From assembly GCA_037074765.1 (NCBI GenBank), contig JBAMDO010000039.1, forward strand, positions 124,001 through 188,000: a DNA stretch of 64,000 bases, in the 5' to 3' direction. The DNA is from Mansonella perstans. Its lineage: Eukaryota; Nematoda; Chromadorea; Rhabditida; Onchocercidae. The translations under genes and the position numbers were made by a program. The notes under the pieces are model-generated. The model was given only the letters and a program-made list of their open reading frames with translations, ran no database searches and had not been told where the DNA came from. Of this stretch, positions 10,642 through 24,068 are shown piece after piece. The number at the start of each line of letters is the position of its first letter. The first letter of the stretch is position 1.

Positions 10642-13600
10642 CCAAGAAATAAAAAACTCAAAAAAAAACTGAATTTTAATTAATTGAAAATTAGCAAGAT
10701 ACAAGAATGCTTCTTATAATGGAAAATTTAAATTTAAAGAAATGTGCCTTCAGTTTCCTTTTTTGAAAATGTTCAATTAAGTACTTCTGAAGTGAAAAAA
10801 AGTTTCTTGAATTCAAATGAAATTTTGATTTGCTTTGTTATAAATTTCTGTTTCTTGTCATTCATGTTAATTAAAATCAAAATCAATGGGAGTGACAATT
10901 TAAGATGCTGCTTTTTCGCAAAGAAATGTTCGAATTGGGGGTTGAACATGAACATAAGTCAAGCTCATTTTTGTTCGATCAAATTTGATTTAGTGAATAG
11001 GATATAATGAGGGAAGTTTAGGACTAAAAAATTTCGTTAAATTTTAATGTTCCAACTTAAATTTTAAGCTTAGAACTTATGATTTTAAATACAAATTCAA
11101 AAATTTCGAGCTTATTTAAAATAAAATTTGAAATGAATTCCTTTTTTGTGCGTAGAACTGAAAATATTGCAGTTTATATTTTGGTAATTCAATTAATTAA
11201 ATGAGTACGAAAGATTTTCCAATTGCAATAGCAGAAAGATAGACTAATGAAAACAGTGAAAAGATATTTTGATGGATGAGAAACATCGGATACAGTACAC
11301 CTATGATTATAAATTGTATATAACAATTAAAAGACAGAAAGTGAATGAAAAAATTGATTCAATCAAAGAAAAGTGTAATGAACCAAAAAATGAATTAGAT
11401 TAATCAAAAAAATTTGATTAAGCGAAATGAAATCAAATTAATCAAAAGGAAGAACTGAATTGACAAAAAATCGAGCTTATTTAAAAAAGAATAGCAACAA
11501 TCATGAGAAACATTGGCGAGTGAAAAAATGATTCAATATGTGCTTACATTTGCTTGCTCGTACAAAATTCGAAAAATGGTGCAATTTTTAAAAAAGTTGA
11601 GGATTAATTTTATGTTGAATAAATATTTCATTTCAGCTGTTAAGAAATGATGTTTAAGTTTTAATTAGAATCATTAATAGCAACTAGTTGAATTTCATAA
11701 ATTCAATGAGCTACTCGTGCGTATATATAATTAAGTTTGAATCAGATTTGTAAAGTGAAGCGATTAAAATTGAAAAGTGTTCGCACGTATAACATTTAGC
11801 GAACAAACATCATCAAATACACCAAAAATCATTGCAAATAGAAATTAAATTTAATTAATTATTTTTATTGTCAAAAATAAAAGGATGATAATGAGAATTA
11901 ATGATTTATTCTAATATTCGATAGAAATAGATATATGAAATGGAAATCATTTTCAGTAGAAAAATATTAGTCGTACAAAGATATATTTGCCCAATATGGT
12001 CAAAATGCCAGGTCAATTAATTTGCAGAAGATTACGGAAGTGTTTTATGAACACATTACAGTATTTCTGAGCCATACTCTTCTCTACCAATAAAATATCC
12101 AGAAAGTATGACATAACTGAATGTCAAATATAATTTGGCATTTCTACTTGGAACGAAGTTTCGGATACTTTTTGCTCCATTCCAATCATTTTTCCCAGCC
12201 AGCAGCGACGAAATGATAATTGTTATAGAGCAACAAACTTTTCAGCCTTTTTTTGTGCTGGATAATTTGACATTAATTGAATATTGCCTTAAATCACTTT
12301 TATCATGATAAAATAGATATTTCGAGTTTTTTTTTATTCATAAATCATACTTCCTTCAAAAAATCCGAAATTGAAAATCCAGATTAGGTACAAATTAATA
12401 ACTATAAACTTCAAAAGAAATAACAAGAAAGAGGAAAAAAGTAAGATATGAAAAATAGGAGCAAAAGACCAGTGGGGTCAATGTTCTTCAATTCAAAATT
12501 AATTTAATAAAAAAAAATTTATGCCATCGATTTTGGAGAGACAGAAATGTAATTGGAGCAGAAAGCGTTGTCAGCAGGAAATGAGAAATTTCTACCTGTC
12601 TCTTCCATTCCTAAGTCTTCTCTTATTTACTTTACCTTTGTTTGTAGCAAAGGCAAGAAAGAATGAAATGAAAAATGAACTGAAGTCAGAGTTGTTAAGG
12701 AGAAAAAAAAGCCTTTAAATGGAATTTAAATAAAAAAGAACATTTGCAATGACGATAGCTGCAGGATTATTAGCAAAATGAGATTCAAAAATAGATTGAA
12801 ACCAAGTAAAAAAATCAGAAATACATAAAATTGAAATCAAATATAAAATTAAAATTATTATTTGCGAATTTTTTAAATATATCTTTTCAACATAAATCAT
12901 ATTTCAATTGCATTTTGCAAATAAATTTCACAAATAATAATCCACTGTTTATCTTGATTAATGAGTATTTTTTGTTTCTTTCTTACAGAAAGTAAGACAA
13001 ATACTTATTATTTAAAGTATAAAATTGGAACAAAATTTCAAAACTCTTTAATTTTTCACAAAAAGTTCATTTCTTTGCTTCTGGCAGAGGTGTAACAGTA
13101 TTTATTCAAATGAAATTAAAAACTTTGAGTTTATTAATTGAAATTTCAATTTAATCAAACACATAAATGGACAGCTTTAGGTTATTGTAAGAAAATAATT
13201 TGGAGGGATGAAGAAAACAAGACATGTTTTTGGCGAATGATACCCACGAAAGATTGATTGGCAGATTCATCAGATCAATTCGTGAAACTTGTTGTGACGA
13301 ATTTAAATTACCATAGCGTAAAGGAATCAAATTTCAACTGTTAATACTGATTGGCTGGAACGTAGATTCCTCAGTGATTTATTCCGATGGAAAATTCAGG
13401 TTTGGGGAAATGAGAAATGAATTAAAGGGTAACTTGTTTTATTATTATGATACAAACGATGAATAAGAGAAACAACGAAAGTGCAGTCGAGAGATACGTT
13501 TCAATCAGCAGAAAATTTTAAGCGAAAAATTTCACGTTAAGAACAATTTTGATATTTTTAGAACAATTCATAGAAGATTTTAACAGTTTATCGATCTTTT

Positions 13601-16600
13601 CAATTTTACGCCTACTTTCAAATTGGTAATTAAATAAATTAATTAGACAGGTAAATCAAGTAGCAAACACATAAATAAACACAGTCCATGCAAGACTTAA
13701 ATAATTGCAATGCAATTTTTCATATAAGATTGTCTTATAACAAATCTCAGTAAAAATAATAACAGCAATTCAAAAGTGTAATTTTGCACAGCAATTGTGA
13801 AATTAAGCGAAAGAATATGAAATACAACAGGAAAAAAATTACTGATGTTGCATGATTGTAAATGAAAAATAAATAATTCAAAGGGACTGTGTCTCTGTTT
13901 TTTTATTGAAAGAGTCAGCTAACCACATAGAATCAACAGAGATTATTTGCTAAATTCAAGTAAAAATAAAGAACAAATAATATTTTTTAAACAATTCCAA
14001 AGAATATAATCGTGGGTGGGTCAGAAAAAATGAATGAAAAGTAAGATTGAAATTGTTGTGCAAAATATACAGGAGAAGCATGACTGAAATCTGACCCCTT
14101 AATAATAATTATTACTAAATGAATCGCTGCTACTCTGTTTTATATCTCTCTTGTATACGTATTACTATTACAATGATAGATAATTATACTTTAAAATAAT
14201 TTAACTTCATTACTAACGAATGAAAAAGTTAATGCCTGTGTGTGTATCTCTGTATCGATTTATGGAGTAATGACCATTATTAATGCTTAAATACTGTCAA
14301 ATGTTAATGCTGCTAAAATTTAATTGCTATTAGTTTCTCTAAATTGCAACACCAATGATGAGAAAACTGCGGTAGGCTGAAATGCTCAAGGAAAAGTTAG
14401 TATTCAATTTATTGATGATACAAACAGATGGAATGTATCATTATTTCCATCAAATCTTTTGCGAAAAATAAAAAAAGAAAGAAAAATGTAAAAGATGGAA
14501 TTTTTAAAATTTTTTCTAATTTTAGATGCATAGTGTAAGAAAATTGCATTTCACTGACGAGGAAAAACGGAAGATGGTAAACTTGAACAGAAACGAAATT
14601 CGATTCCATCAATCAGTGAAAAATTTGTAGCAAGAATAATAAAGTCAATTATCGACTAAATTTTTGTATTTATAATTTTGAGAATGAGCGAACAATTAAT
14701 TAATTAGGTAAACAATATTAGTTGACGTAATAATTTGACCTATTTTGATAATTAAATTATTAGATTGTCATTGATGGATTTTTGTAACACTTAAAAGTTA
14801 AACAAACAAAGGAGACGTAAAAAGTGACTTCAAAATTTATTCATTAGAATAAGTTTGTTGTTCCTAATATTTTGCCAAAATTGTCCAATGAAATAATCGA
14901 AAAAATTGCGAAAGACTTTTTTCTTGTGGGAGTGAAAATTTCAATGTAAACATTTATTTTCCTGAAATGATACAAACGAAAGTTGCAGTTTTCAAATCAG
15001 GTAACAAAATTATTCACTGATTTCAATCCTATTTTTTCTTGCCTTCCAACAATTTATTTGCTGGTATCGTAGGATAAAACGTCACTGAAAAATGACAGAA
15101 ATATATCCATGAAAAATATCATCAATGTATGTCATTTTGATAGAATTATCTGCTCGATTAATTTAAAATTTGAACCTTGAAAGAAATTTAACTAAAAAAT
15201 TTCAGAGTTTGACAAGAAATGAAAAATTAAATTTGATGAATTACTTTTTTTATCATTTCCCTACTAAATAAATTAAAATTCATAACACTTGGTATCGATG
15301 TACTAACCAATACATTAATCAATTTTATCAATTTTTTTAGTCATTAAATGAAAGAATAAGGAGAAACTATGCGCATAGAAAAATAATTGAAATTTATAGG
15401 TAAAATTGGTAAAAAGTCTAATTTTAACAAAAGAATGAAAGAAAAAAAATTTTTTTGAGAAGAAGATAGAAATGAAGAAAAAGAAAAAAGAGGCATAAAT
15501 AATAAAATTTAAATCAAGCAAAGTTTATTGTAAAGTTTTTTCTTCGAGAAAAAGAGAAAAAAGAAGCAGTAGCACGCAGTAGATGGACAGAAAGGAAGGA
15601 AAAGTTTAAAAAAGGGATTCAGTTGACAATGGAAGAAATGTGATTTTATGGGAATTGAAAGAATTTACAAAATTGGTTGAATTTGACAAATGCGCACCTT
15701 AAATTGATGTACATCCGATGACATAGGAATGAAAAAAGGAAGGGGAAATGTATGAAAAAATGTGTGTAAGAATTAAAAAAATAAAATAAAATATTTAAAA
15801 ATGCATGTTATATATTATCAAAAATAAATATATTATATAAAAATAAATGTTATATATTATAAAAATTATAATATATATATAAAAAACTTCGCGAATGAAT
15901 TAAAAATAAATTCAACCATTAAATGACAGGTTTTGTATATTTGTTACATTTAATATTGCTACTTTTATGGTATTTTCTCACTAATCTTTAATTGGCACAT
16001 TTAAAATGAAATTAATTGATGAAAAAATAAATCGATAATTTTTATATCGGTAAAAAAATTATTTTCATTGCCATGGCTATTATATTTCATTTTATTTAAA
16101 TCCTCAAATGGTGCTATTTTAAAATTTACAGAAAAAAAAAGATTTTAATTGTTCACTTTCATTAATTTATTTAGTAGCTTTCGATAGTAATTAGCGCTTA
16201 TTGCTAGATTATTAGAATTTTGCTTGTAAATGAGTGGCTTACTACAATGAATGATATATTAACACTTTTGTAAATATAAATAAGTGAACAAACAAATAAA
16301 CAAATAATCAATAAATGTGTATACTTTCCGCTCTGACATTTGTGTTTTTGTTACTTGTGCACGAAATGAATGGGACAAATTGGTTAATAATCAAACATTT
16401 GTTGGCAAATTTTGCAACTTTTAGGCTATTTTTTCGATTGATTCAATATCTTAATCAATTTAATTCCATAAATTTAATTGTTACAAATCACAGTATATGA
16501 TTTAATCTGATCATTTTTGATTTTGCGCTTTAATTTAGATTAAGATTACGCGATTACGCCGAGATTTAAAGGTTCTATTTACTCAATTAAAATAATTTTT

Positions 16601-19600
16601 TCCAACTTTCAACACTTAACAATATATAGGGAAACAAAGAAATGCATAATTGCTTAAAAGTACTGCGGTGCTGACTGCAATTCTAAAAGATGAAATGATT
16701 TATGAAGAATTTTTTCGAATGTATTTAAGAATAGGCGCAAAAATTATTAAATGATCAAATTGTCATCGAGCAATTAAAACAAATTATTTACGAATATTAC
16801 AAGCGGGAAATGAGTTTGCAGCATCAGAAAAATGACAAAGACAGCGATTTCTGCCTTAGAAAGCAATTTCTTAAAATATTAATAATTGAAAAATCTTGCA
16901 TCAAAACTAACTGAGGTGATTTTTTTTCAACTATAGAATTTAGCGTGCTATTTAATAAAGTTTCATTTCTTCAAATAAATTACAATAATACATCAGCAAG
17001 AAATAAATATGGAAAGTGAACAAAAAGAGCAATAAAAAAATTTCTAGTTAACCAGACTAATTGCTATCTTGGTAAGAATTTATAAGATAACTTATAAATG
17101 AAAAAACAAAACTTGTAAATGAAAAAAAAAAAGTTGCTTAGAATAATTGGATTGCTTATTACTGGAATTAATTGAAATAATACAAACAAAATGAGTGTAC
17201 ATTTTCCTACTAATACAAAAAGAAATTATCATTCCTTTCTCTATCTTTTTCTCCTGCATAGAAAAATTTTCCATAATTAAAATTTTTAATTAATTTCTTT
17301 AATGATATGATAAATGGTTGAAAATGTGCGATTATTTTGTTTTTCTTCAGAAAAATAAAAAAAAACTATTAGATCATTAAAAAAAGAACAATCAATAATA
17401 TTCTCAAGAATTTTAAGAAAAAATTTTAAATCTAATTTTTAGCTGACATCGAAATGTAAATATTTGCTTAAATTCCAAGTTATTGCAAGCATTTCTCTTT
17501 ACTATTTACTGAGTTCTCCACTACTACTACTGCCACTATTACTATAGTAAGGACACTTTGACAACTAAGAAATCAAATTACATTTACTCTTATTGTCATT
17601 GATGTCATCAACGTTAACTGCAAAATTTTTTCATAAAAAAAAATTTGAGAATGGATAGTGAAAAAATGTAACGCGTTGAGGAGAAAAATGAAAAACAAGA
17701 CAAAATTTTGAAAAAATAAGAAATAGTGTAAAGACGGACGTTACAAAAAAATTTACTACCTTTCAAAACGATCAGTTATCGAACCAAATTAGCATCACTT
17801 TCTTCAAAACCAACCATAAACATTATCATCGGTGCTGATTTATTATTTAAAAATTTCATTTGAGATCAATTATAAGAATAAAATTTGCAAAAAAGATAAA
17901 ACTTTAAAGTCTAAATTATGTTTAAGTGGAGTAAATCTTAAGGAGCAAATTTTAATGAAAGTAAAATTTCAATCATCAAATAAGAAGAAAAAAGCATTGT
18001 AGTTATTAAAAAAATAATTTCATCTGTGTAATAAATGTGTTATGAAACAAAAGGAAAAGAAAATTCCAATTAGAAAATCTTATATTAGAATAATTATTGG
18101 TGAAATTACTAATGAAATTATTAGTTACAAAATAAGTAACATAATTACAGCTTATTATTAATATTATCCTAGGGCGAAATGGTTAATACCATTTCATGAA
18201 TAACATCAGATTTAATGAAACCGAAAAAACGAAGCCGTTTTTGGCTTAAAATTTTGAGTAATTACATTTCAAATCTTTTGACTCTTTTGATTTATTTTTT
18301 TCTAATGAATCTGCTTGAATTATAATTGCCACAATTTATAAACTGAAAAGGATAAAGTGAGTGCAACTTTCCCAGTAACCAGCTCTTTATTAACTGATAT
18401 ACAACATAACATTGTTTACGTCTATTTAATATAATTGAAATTTAATGTCTAAGTTTTGATTTAATTTACTAGCAATTACGAAATATGAGAAAATTTTCGT
18501 CATATTTTTAACAGAAAAAAACTTTTTTGCTTCTTAATGCTGAAATAATAATCGATTAATCGGCAGCTTTTTTAAAATCAAATGGTAAACTTTATCAAGG
18601 AATGATTTCAAAAAAAAAGGGAAGAAAGAAAGAAAAGGAAGACTTCGAAGGCGTTAAAGAATAATATTAACACCTTCTACTTACGTATCACTGATCGCGA
18701 TCTTTACCTGGTTATAGACGCATCAATTAAACATCAAGGACAGCAACAAGAAATCAGGTAACAATCGGTATCTCTGATTGATTATCATAATCATTATCGC
18801 TCCCATTTTGAATGATTGTGACCAATATTATTAATTCTCTGTTAATATTATTAATAATGGAATTAAAATGAATTATTGTGAGCCGAACATAATTTCTGCT
18901 TTTTTCATTCAAATGATTTTAATATTTCGTAGTTCGAATAAACAAACTAAAACATTAAATTTGTACAAGTTTAGTAAAGGAATTCAAATATATGTTGATA
19001 AAGCTTAAAAAATTAACGTCAGTCAAAACCTCTTTACATATTCCAAATCTTCCACCTTACTTCAATCGCTATATTCAGAACAATATATGAAAATAACAAT
19101 ATAAAGGTGGAATGGAATTCAGTGGAAATAATTTTGAATAATTTTTAATTATGAATGAAAATTACATCTGTATTAATTTAACTGGATAATACACTGAGGC
19201 AAAATTTCAAATTTAATTATTAAAAAGGAAATGCAACGATAAAGCACAGATATTATGGAGCAAGTTAATTATAGAAATCTCTTAACTCTACTTTTTCTTT
19301 CTTTTTTTCCCTCAATAATTCAAAATTTGTCATCGAAATTTTTTTGTAATTTTTCCCTTCTAAGCTCTTATTAATATATAAAAATTAGATCGAAAAAGGA
19401 TTTGCACGAATTTAAGTATATAAATGAAAATTGGTAAGTCATTTAATAAAAAAAAAAACAAAAATTTATTTAACTGAAAATTAACTTTCTTTTCCAATCT
19501 GTCTTACAAAATTTTTTTTTACTTGAAAAGGTTGCAAATGTATGCTTGAAAAGAAAACAAAAAATAAAGCAAACAGACAAGAAGGAAGAAAAATTTTAAT

Positions 19601-21903
19601 AAAATCCATAACAAAAGTATTAAACAGCAATTCTTTCATTGAATGTATAAATAAATGACAGGACCTCGACGGCATTGCATTTATTTCATTTGACAGACAA
19701 ACTTAGATAAAAACGTAAAATTCATTAATTAAACATAATATCGACAACGAAGTGCCGATAAAGTGGATTAATTTTACAGTATATAGTGAACGATAAGTAA
19801 ACAGATAATATTTGTTCATCAATGATATAGCGTTGGATCAATTGGGCAGTTGGGGTAGTATTTCGAGAAACTAGTGAAAGAAGGAATATTTAGGGAGGCA
19901 GTGGAAGGGAAGAAAAAATTCAACTTTGAATATTAAGAAAAAATGGGTAAATTTGAAATGATAGATTTAAGTCAAATTTGTGACGAAATTAATGAAACGT
20001 TAATTATTATCTTCTGGATATTCAGTCAAAATGCCAATAGATTTCTTCTTGAATTTCAAATAAATAATTGACTGATCAAAATGATGGAAAAAAGCAAATA
20101 GTCAAAAATTAAATTTCCATATTTCAGTTATTTCAAAAATTTATTTGCAGCATCCAAATTGTAATCATTTAATGCATGTAATTGAACCATTGTTAATTAA
20201 TGCTGAGTTCAAAGATGATGCAAAATAGCATTATCATTCTTTGTAATTAAACAAATATCGATTAAATTAGGGTCATATTTGAAAAAAATGTCTGCCAGCC
20301 TTTGATAAGAAGTAAAAGACGAGCTTTTTATAAAATTTTATCAGCATTTATGAATTTTCTGAAAAAAGTCTATAAAAAAATGAAATATTACATTTGTAAA
20401 GTGCAATAATATGTAAAATACATAGACCGCAGAAATTTCGCAGTCCTTTCGTATAATTGAAATAGAACAAAAATAAACCATTATTGGAATTAGTAAAGTT
20501 GCTTTGCTGCAATTATACAAACGAATTCAAAAGCAGAAAAATAAAAAGTAATACTTTGAACGATTAATTATAAGGAAAAGATTTGGTAGCACATATTTTG
20601 AAAATTCGATATGATTTTTCAAGTTAAATGAAAAATGAAACAATATGATTGAAATTAATATTTGATAAATTAATATTTGATCCAAAAATAATACTAATAA
20701 TAATAGTGTACATCACTTGGAATATTAGTACATTAGAGTAAAACCGGAATCGATAACTGGCAAAGGCAAACAGTATAGCAATATATTTCAATTGCATTGA
20801 GTGTTAGGACTACCTGAAGGTCATTGATAATGACTAAATAAAACGACTAAAAAATTTAATTAATGACTAAATAAAAAAGATGACGATAGATTGTAATTAC
20901 AATTATGTTAATAATAAGAAGAGTTGCTTGCAGAGATAATTACTTCTAAAAAAAGAAAATTTTCTTAAAAAGAAAAAATTGAATCAATTATTTAAGCATC
21001 TGATAGGATAAAACACAATACAAATGTATTTTTAGTTATGCGTCAGAAAAATTCGACAATAAATTTAACAATTAGCAACTGTGATGATAGTTTCCTTACA
21101 TGAAAAAATTTGGATGACAAACTATTGGTAAAAATATGAATAGAGAAAGGAACTGATTAGCAAATTTATAGTTTTAAAATGAAGAAAAAGAATTTTTGAA
21201 AACAAAAATGTCAATGTTTAACTTTAATTTTACAATGTCATAAATCATTTCGCGTGAAAACATTTAGTTTTTCACGGTCTTATAAAAATTTTTTCTTCAC
21301 TTTCACTTTTTAGTCACAACTCTTTAGTCTCAATAAACTCGTTCCATTAGCACTGCCTCAAAGTGAAATAAAATTAATTAAGTCGAATTAAATTTAAAGT
21401 AGAGTAGTTGAAATATTGCATAAAGTAAAATGAATAGTATTTGAAAACTGAATGCAAAGAAAGACGAAAGCAACATTACAGTTAAATCCTAATGTGACAT
21501 CAAATCGAGAAGCATAATGAAAATCAAGGTAATTAACTTATAACAACAAGTTTTATTTTTGAAGTTCACATTTAATGCGTCTATTTAACCTTAAAATGTA
21601 GTTGTCTTAATTACTACTAAAGTCATAAAAATAAGAAGAAGTAGGTCAGCTTGGTGGTAGAATTACGACAGTAATTATTACTCTAAATCGATCTCTGCTA
21701 TAGGATTATTCAATAAATCATTTAAATCAATAAAAAAAGGAAAAATTCATTGAATGTTAAAATTTCAAAAAAAAAAATCAAGAGAAGAAAAATAAATTTT
21801 GATTGCGAAACACAAATTTAATTCGTATTAGTTAATAAAAAATTTAAAGATGAAAAAGATCAGTTCTTTCTTCTTGTTAACTATTATTTCTCCATATTTC
21901 AAT

Positions 21904-21934
<31 letters not shown>

Positions 21935-22050
21935 AGAAAATAAAGATAAAACAAGAATGAAATCAGGATGAAACAGGTTATTAGTGGGTTAAAAATATTT
22001 TAATTCACTCACTTGCACAATCAGACAAGTATCGTTTTGATATTCATACT

Positions 22051-22196
22051 TTTAAATGTACATTTTTAACATTATTCTGTTTAAGTGTCTATTTTTAACA
22101 CTTTTCTATTTAAATGTACATTTTTAATACTATTACATTTAAATGTCCAATTTTTTACGCTATTCTGCTTAAATATCTATTTTTAACGCTATTTTA
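22051..22196. repeat. 29-base minisatellite, five units
   Basis: Units start at 22051, 22080, 22109, 22138 and 22168. The pattern is tttaaatgtacatttttaac followed by actattctg; one unit is 30 bases long. Units differ at a few positions each. The neighbouring sequence has no gene. Confidence 0.8.
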
Positions 22197-22960
22197 TTTT
22201 CCTCCTCACTTTTACTGTTTTTTCTTCCTTTTCTGTTACGCTCACTCCTATACAAGTTATATTTATATATATCCAGTTTTAATAAAAGAATGATGATGTG
22301 AGATGTGGTCAGTGGGTATTATTTAATATGCGAAAGAACCATTTTCACACTATGCAATAAAACAATAAAAAAATTTGAAGGCTAAAAAGGATACAAGAAA
22401 TCCCAATGTATCGAGCCTATTGATAATATGATAGATAGCTTTTGTCCAGCCTTATTTTCCATTCATTTGTCATTTCTTCACTTAGCGAACGCTACTTTTA
22501 CTCAAGCACTAATATAGCTAAATACTACAATGATGGAATCTCAACAATAAAAAAAATTCAAAATTTATTCAGTTGAGCAAAATTTTTTTCATCCGATATT
22601 ATCAAAATTAATTATAAGTCGTATTCATATTTATCAAAATTTATTCGTATTCATAATTATAAGTCGTATTTTATGTCAATAATTATCAGATGAAAAAAAT
22701 TGCTAATTTTTCGGATAAAATAGTAGCAAAGGAGAGCATTCGATTTCATCCAGAAATGAACGTATACCTCATAGCAACAACCAATAGTGATACTTAACTA
22801 ATGAAATTAATAAATTTTATAGAAATGTGTCATTGCCATGTTTATTAATAACACTTCGAATATTTGAAAGCTATGTTGTAATTTCAATTATTTGTTAGCA
22901 GAAATACTTTTGTTTGACTAAAAGACAATAAAATCGTTTTCTTTGAAATAATAAATTAGT

Positions 22961-23016
22961 TCGAGAAGAATAAAACCACTATAATTTTTCGAGAAGAATA
23001 AAACCACTATAATTTT
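22961..23016. repeat. perfect 28-base tandem duplication
   Basis: The unit starts tcgagaagaataaaaccact and occurs twice head to tail, at 22961-22988 and 22989-23016, with no differences. This indicates a recent slippage or duplication, or an assembly artefact. Confidence 0.85.
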
Positions 23017-23140
23017 TATGCAGTGAAATATTTGCACTTGGGAAACATTTCAAAACTTTTATAGCCAGAAATTTTGAATTTCGGAAAAGAAACTGAATCA
23101 TTTTCTGGATAGTAGAAAGATGAAATGAAATATTGGTGAA

Positions 23141-23157
23141 TATATATATATATATAT
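23141..23157. repeat. TA dinucleotide run
   Basis: Eight and a half uninterrupted TA units. Confidence 0.8.
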
Positions 23158-24068
23158 CAATCGTTTTCTTTGCTTGCAGTCGTTCAACCTTCATTTATTA
23201 ATCAAATGATTCGGCATTTGATCAACAAAATTTCCATTCAAAATGGATATGAAACTTAAATATCAACAAATCCTGCTGTTTCATGTTAAGTTTTTCATGC
23301 CATTAAGCAGACATATTAGTGATATCAAATTACTTTAAGTTGATTTTGGGTAGCCTTCTGTGCGAGTACTTTTAATTATCAAATTTTTATTTCTATTATA
23401 AATGATTAATTTTGATTTATTAACTAATGAATGATACTGCTGGTTGCTGATATTACAGCCTGTAAAAAATCGGTTTAGTTTTTGCTACTATTAAAGGACG
23501 AAATAACGGATTCATTAAATTGGCAAGCTAACAAAACGGATTCTGACTAATGAATTCTGTAAATAATAGTAATGACATAGTCTGAGAATTGTGAGTAATG
23601 GATTCTAAAGAATCTATGAGTAATAGTAAATATATTACGATAATTTTACAAGTAATAAAATCATTGATGAGTGATGAATTTTAGAGAATCTGTGAGCAAT
23701 ATTTTTCTGCTAGTGATAGATTCCTGATCAATTTTTTAATAATGGATTTCTATTCCCTTGCTACAAAAAAGTCCAAATTTTCTTGATTAAAAGTTATAAT
23801 ATTCTCTTAATAACTAATCGATTCAATAATTTTTTCCTTTTAAATTGCCCCAAGTCCATATATTTGTGCTAAGTAATTTTGAAAATGACATATTAACGCT
23901 AACAATTCAGTGTAGCAAAAGTAATTTATATTAAAAATTGTAACAAATAAATACAATCAAAATTTGCATATCGAAAAATGTATCAAATGATTAAAATCCG
24001 ATAAGGTGGAAGAAAATGTATAAATTTCGAGATTTTTGGAATTGGACCCATTAGTTGTTGAAGTAATT

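Larger units (their letters stand above)
5672..24068. other. long gene-poor AT-rich region
   Basis: No gene could be built here. Isolated short frames exist, for example at 8549-8782, 10444-10683, 12521-12718 and 19481-19675. They are rich in Phe, Ile and Lys, as expected from AT-rich DNA, and lack splice or motif support. The region holds trinucleotide and dinucleotide runs, several tandem duplications, a fold-back pair and a hairpin, listed individually. Two small GC-richer islands, at 9850-9960 and 18665-18760, might be single exons and are given as findings. Confidence 0.5.

Noticed and set aside
10444..11007. Two overlapping plus-strand frames (79 and 87 residues)
   Set aside because: Phe/Ile/Lys-rich, no splice signals or motif, and the opposite strand is equally open.
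12521..12718. Plus-strand 65-residue frame with a hydrophobic stretch
   Set aside because: ATG-started and with a plausible membrane span, but no acceptor, no neighbouring exon and typical AT-rich composition; not enough to call.
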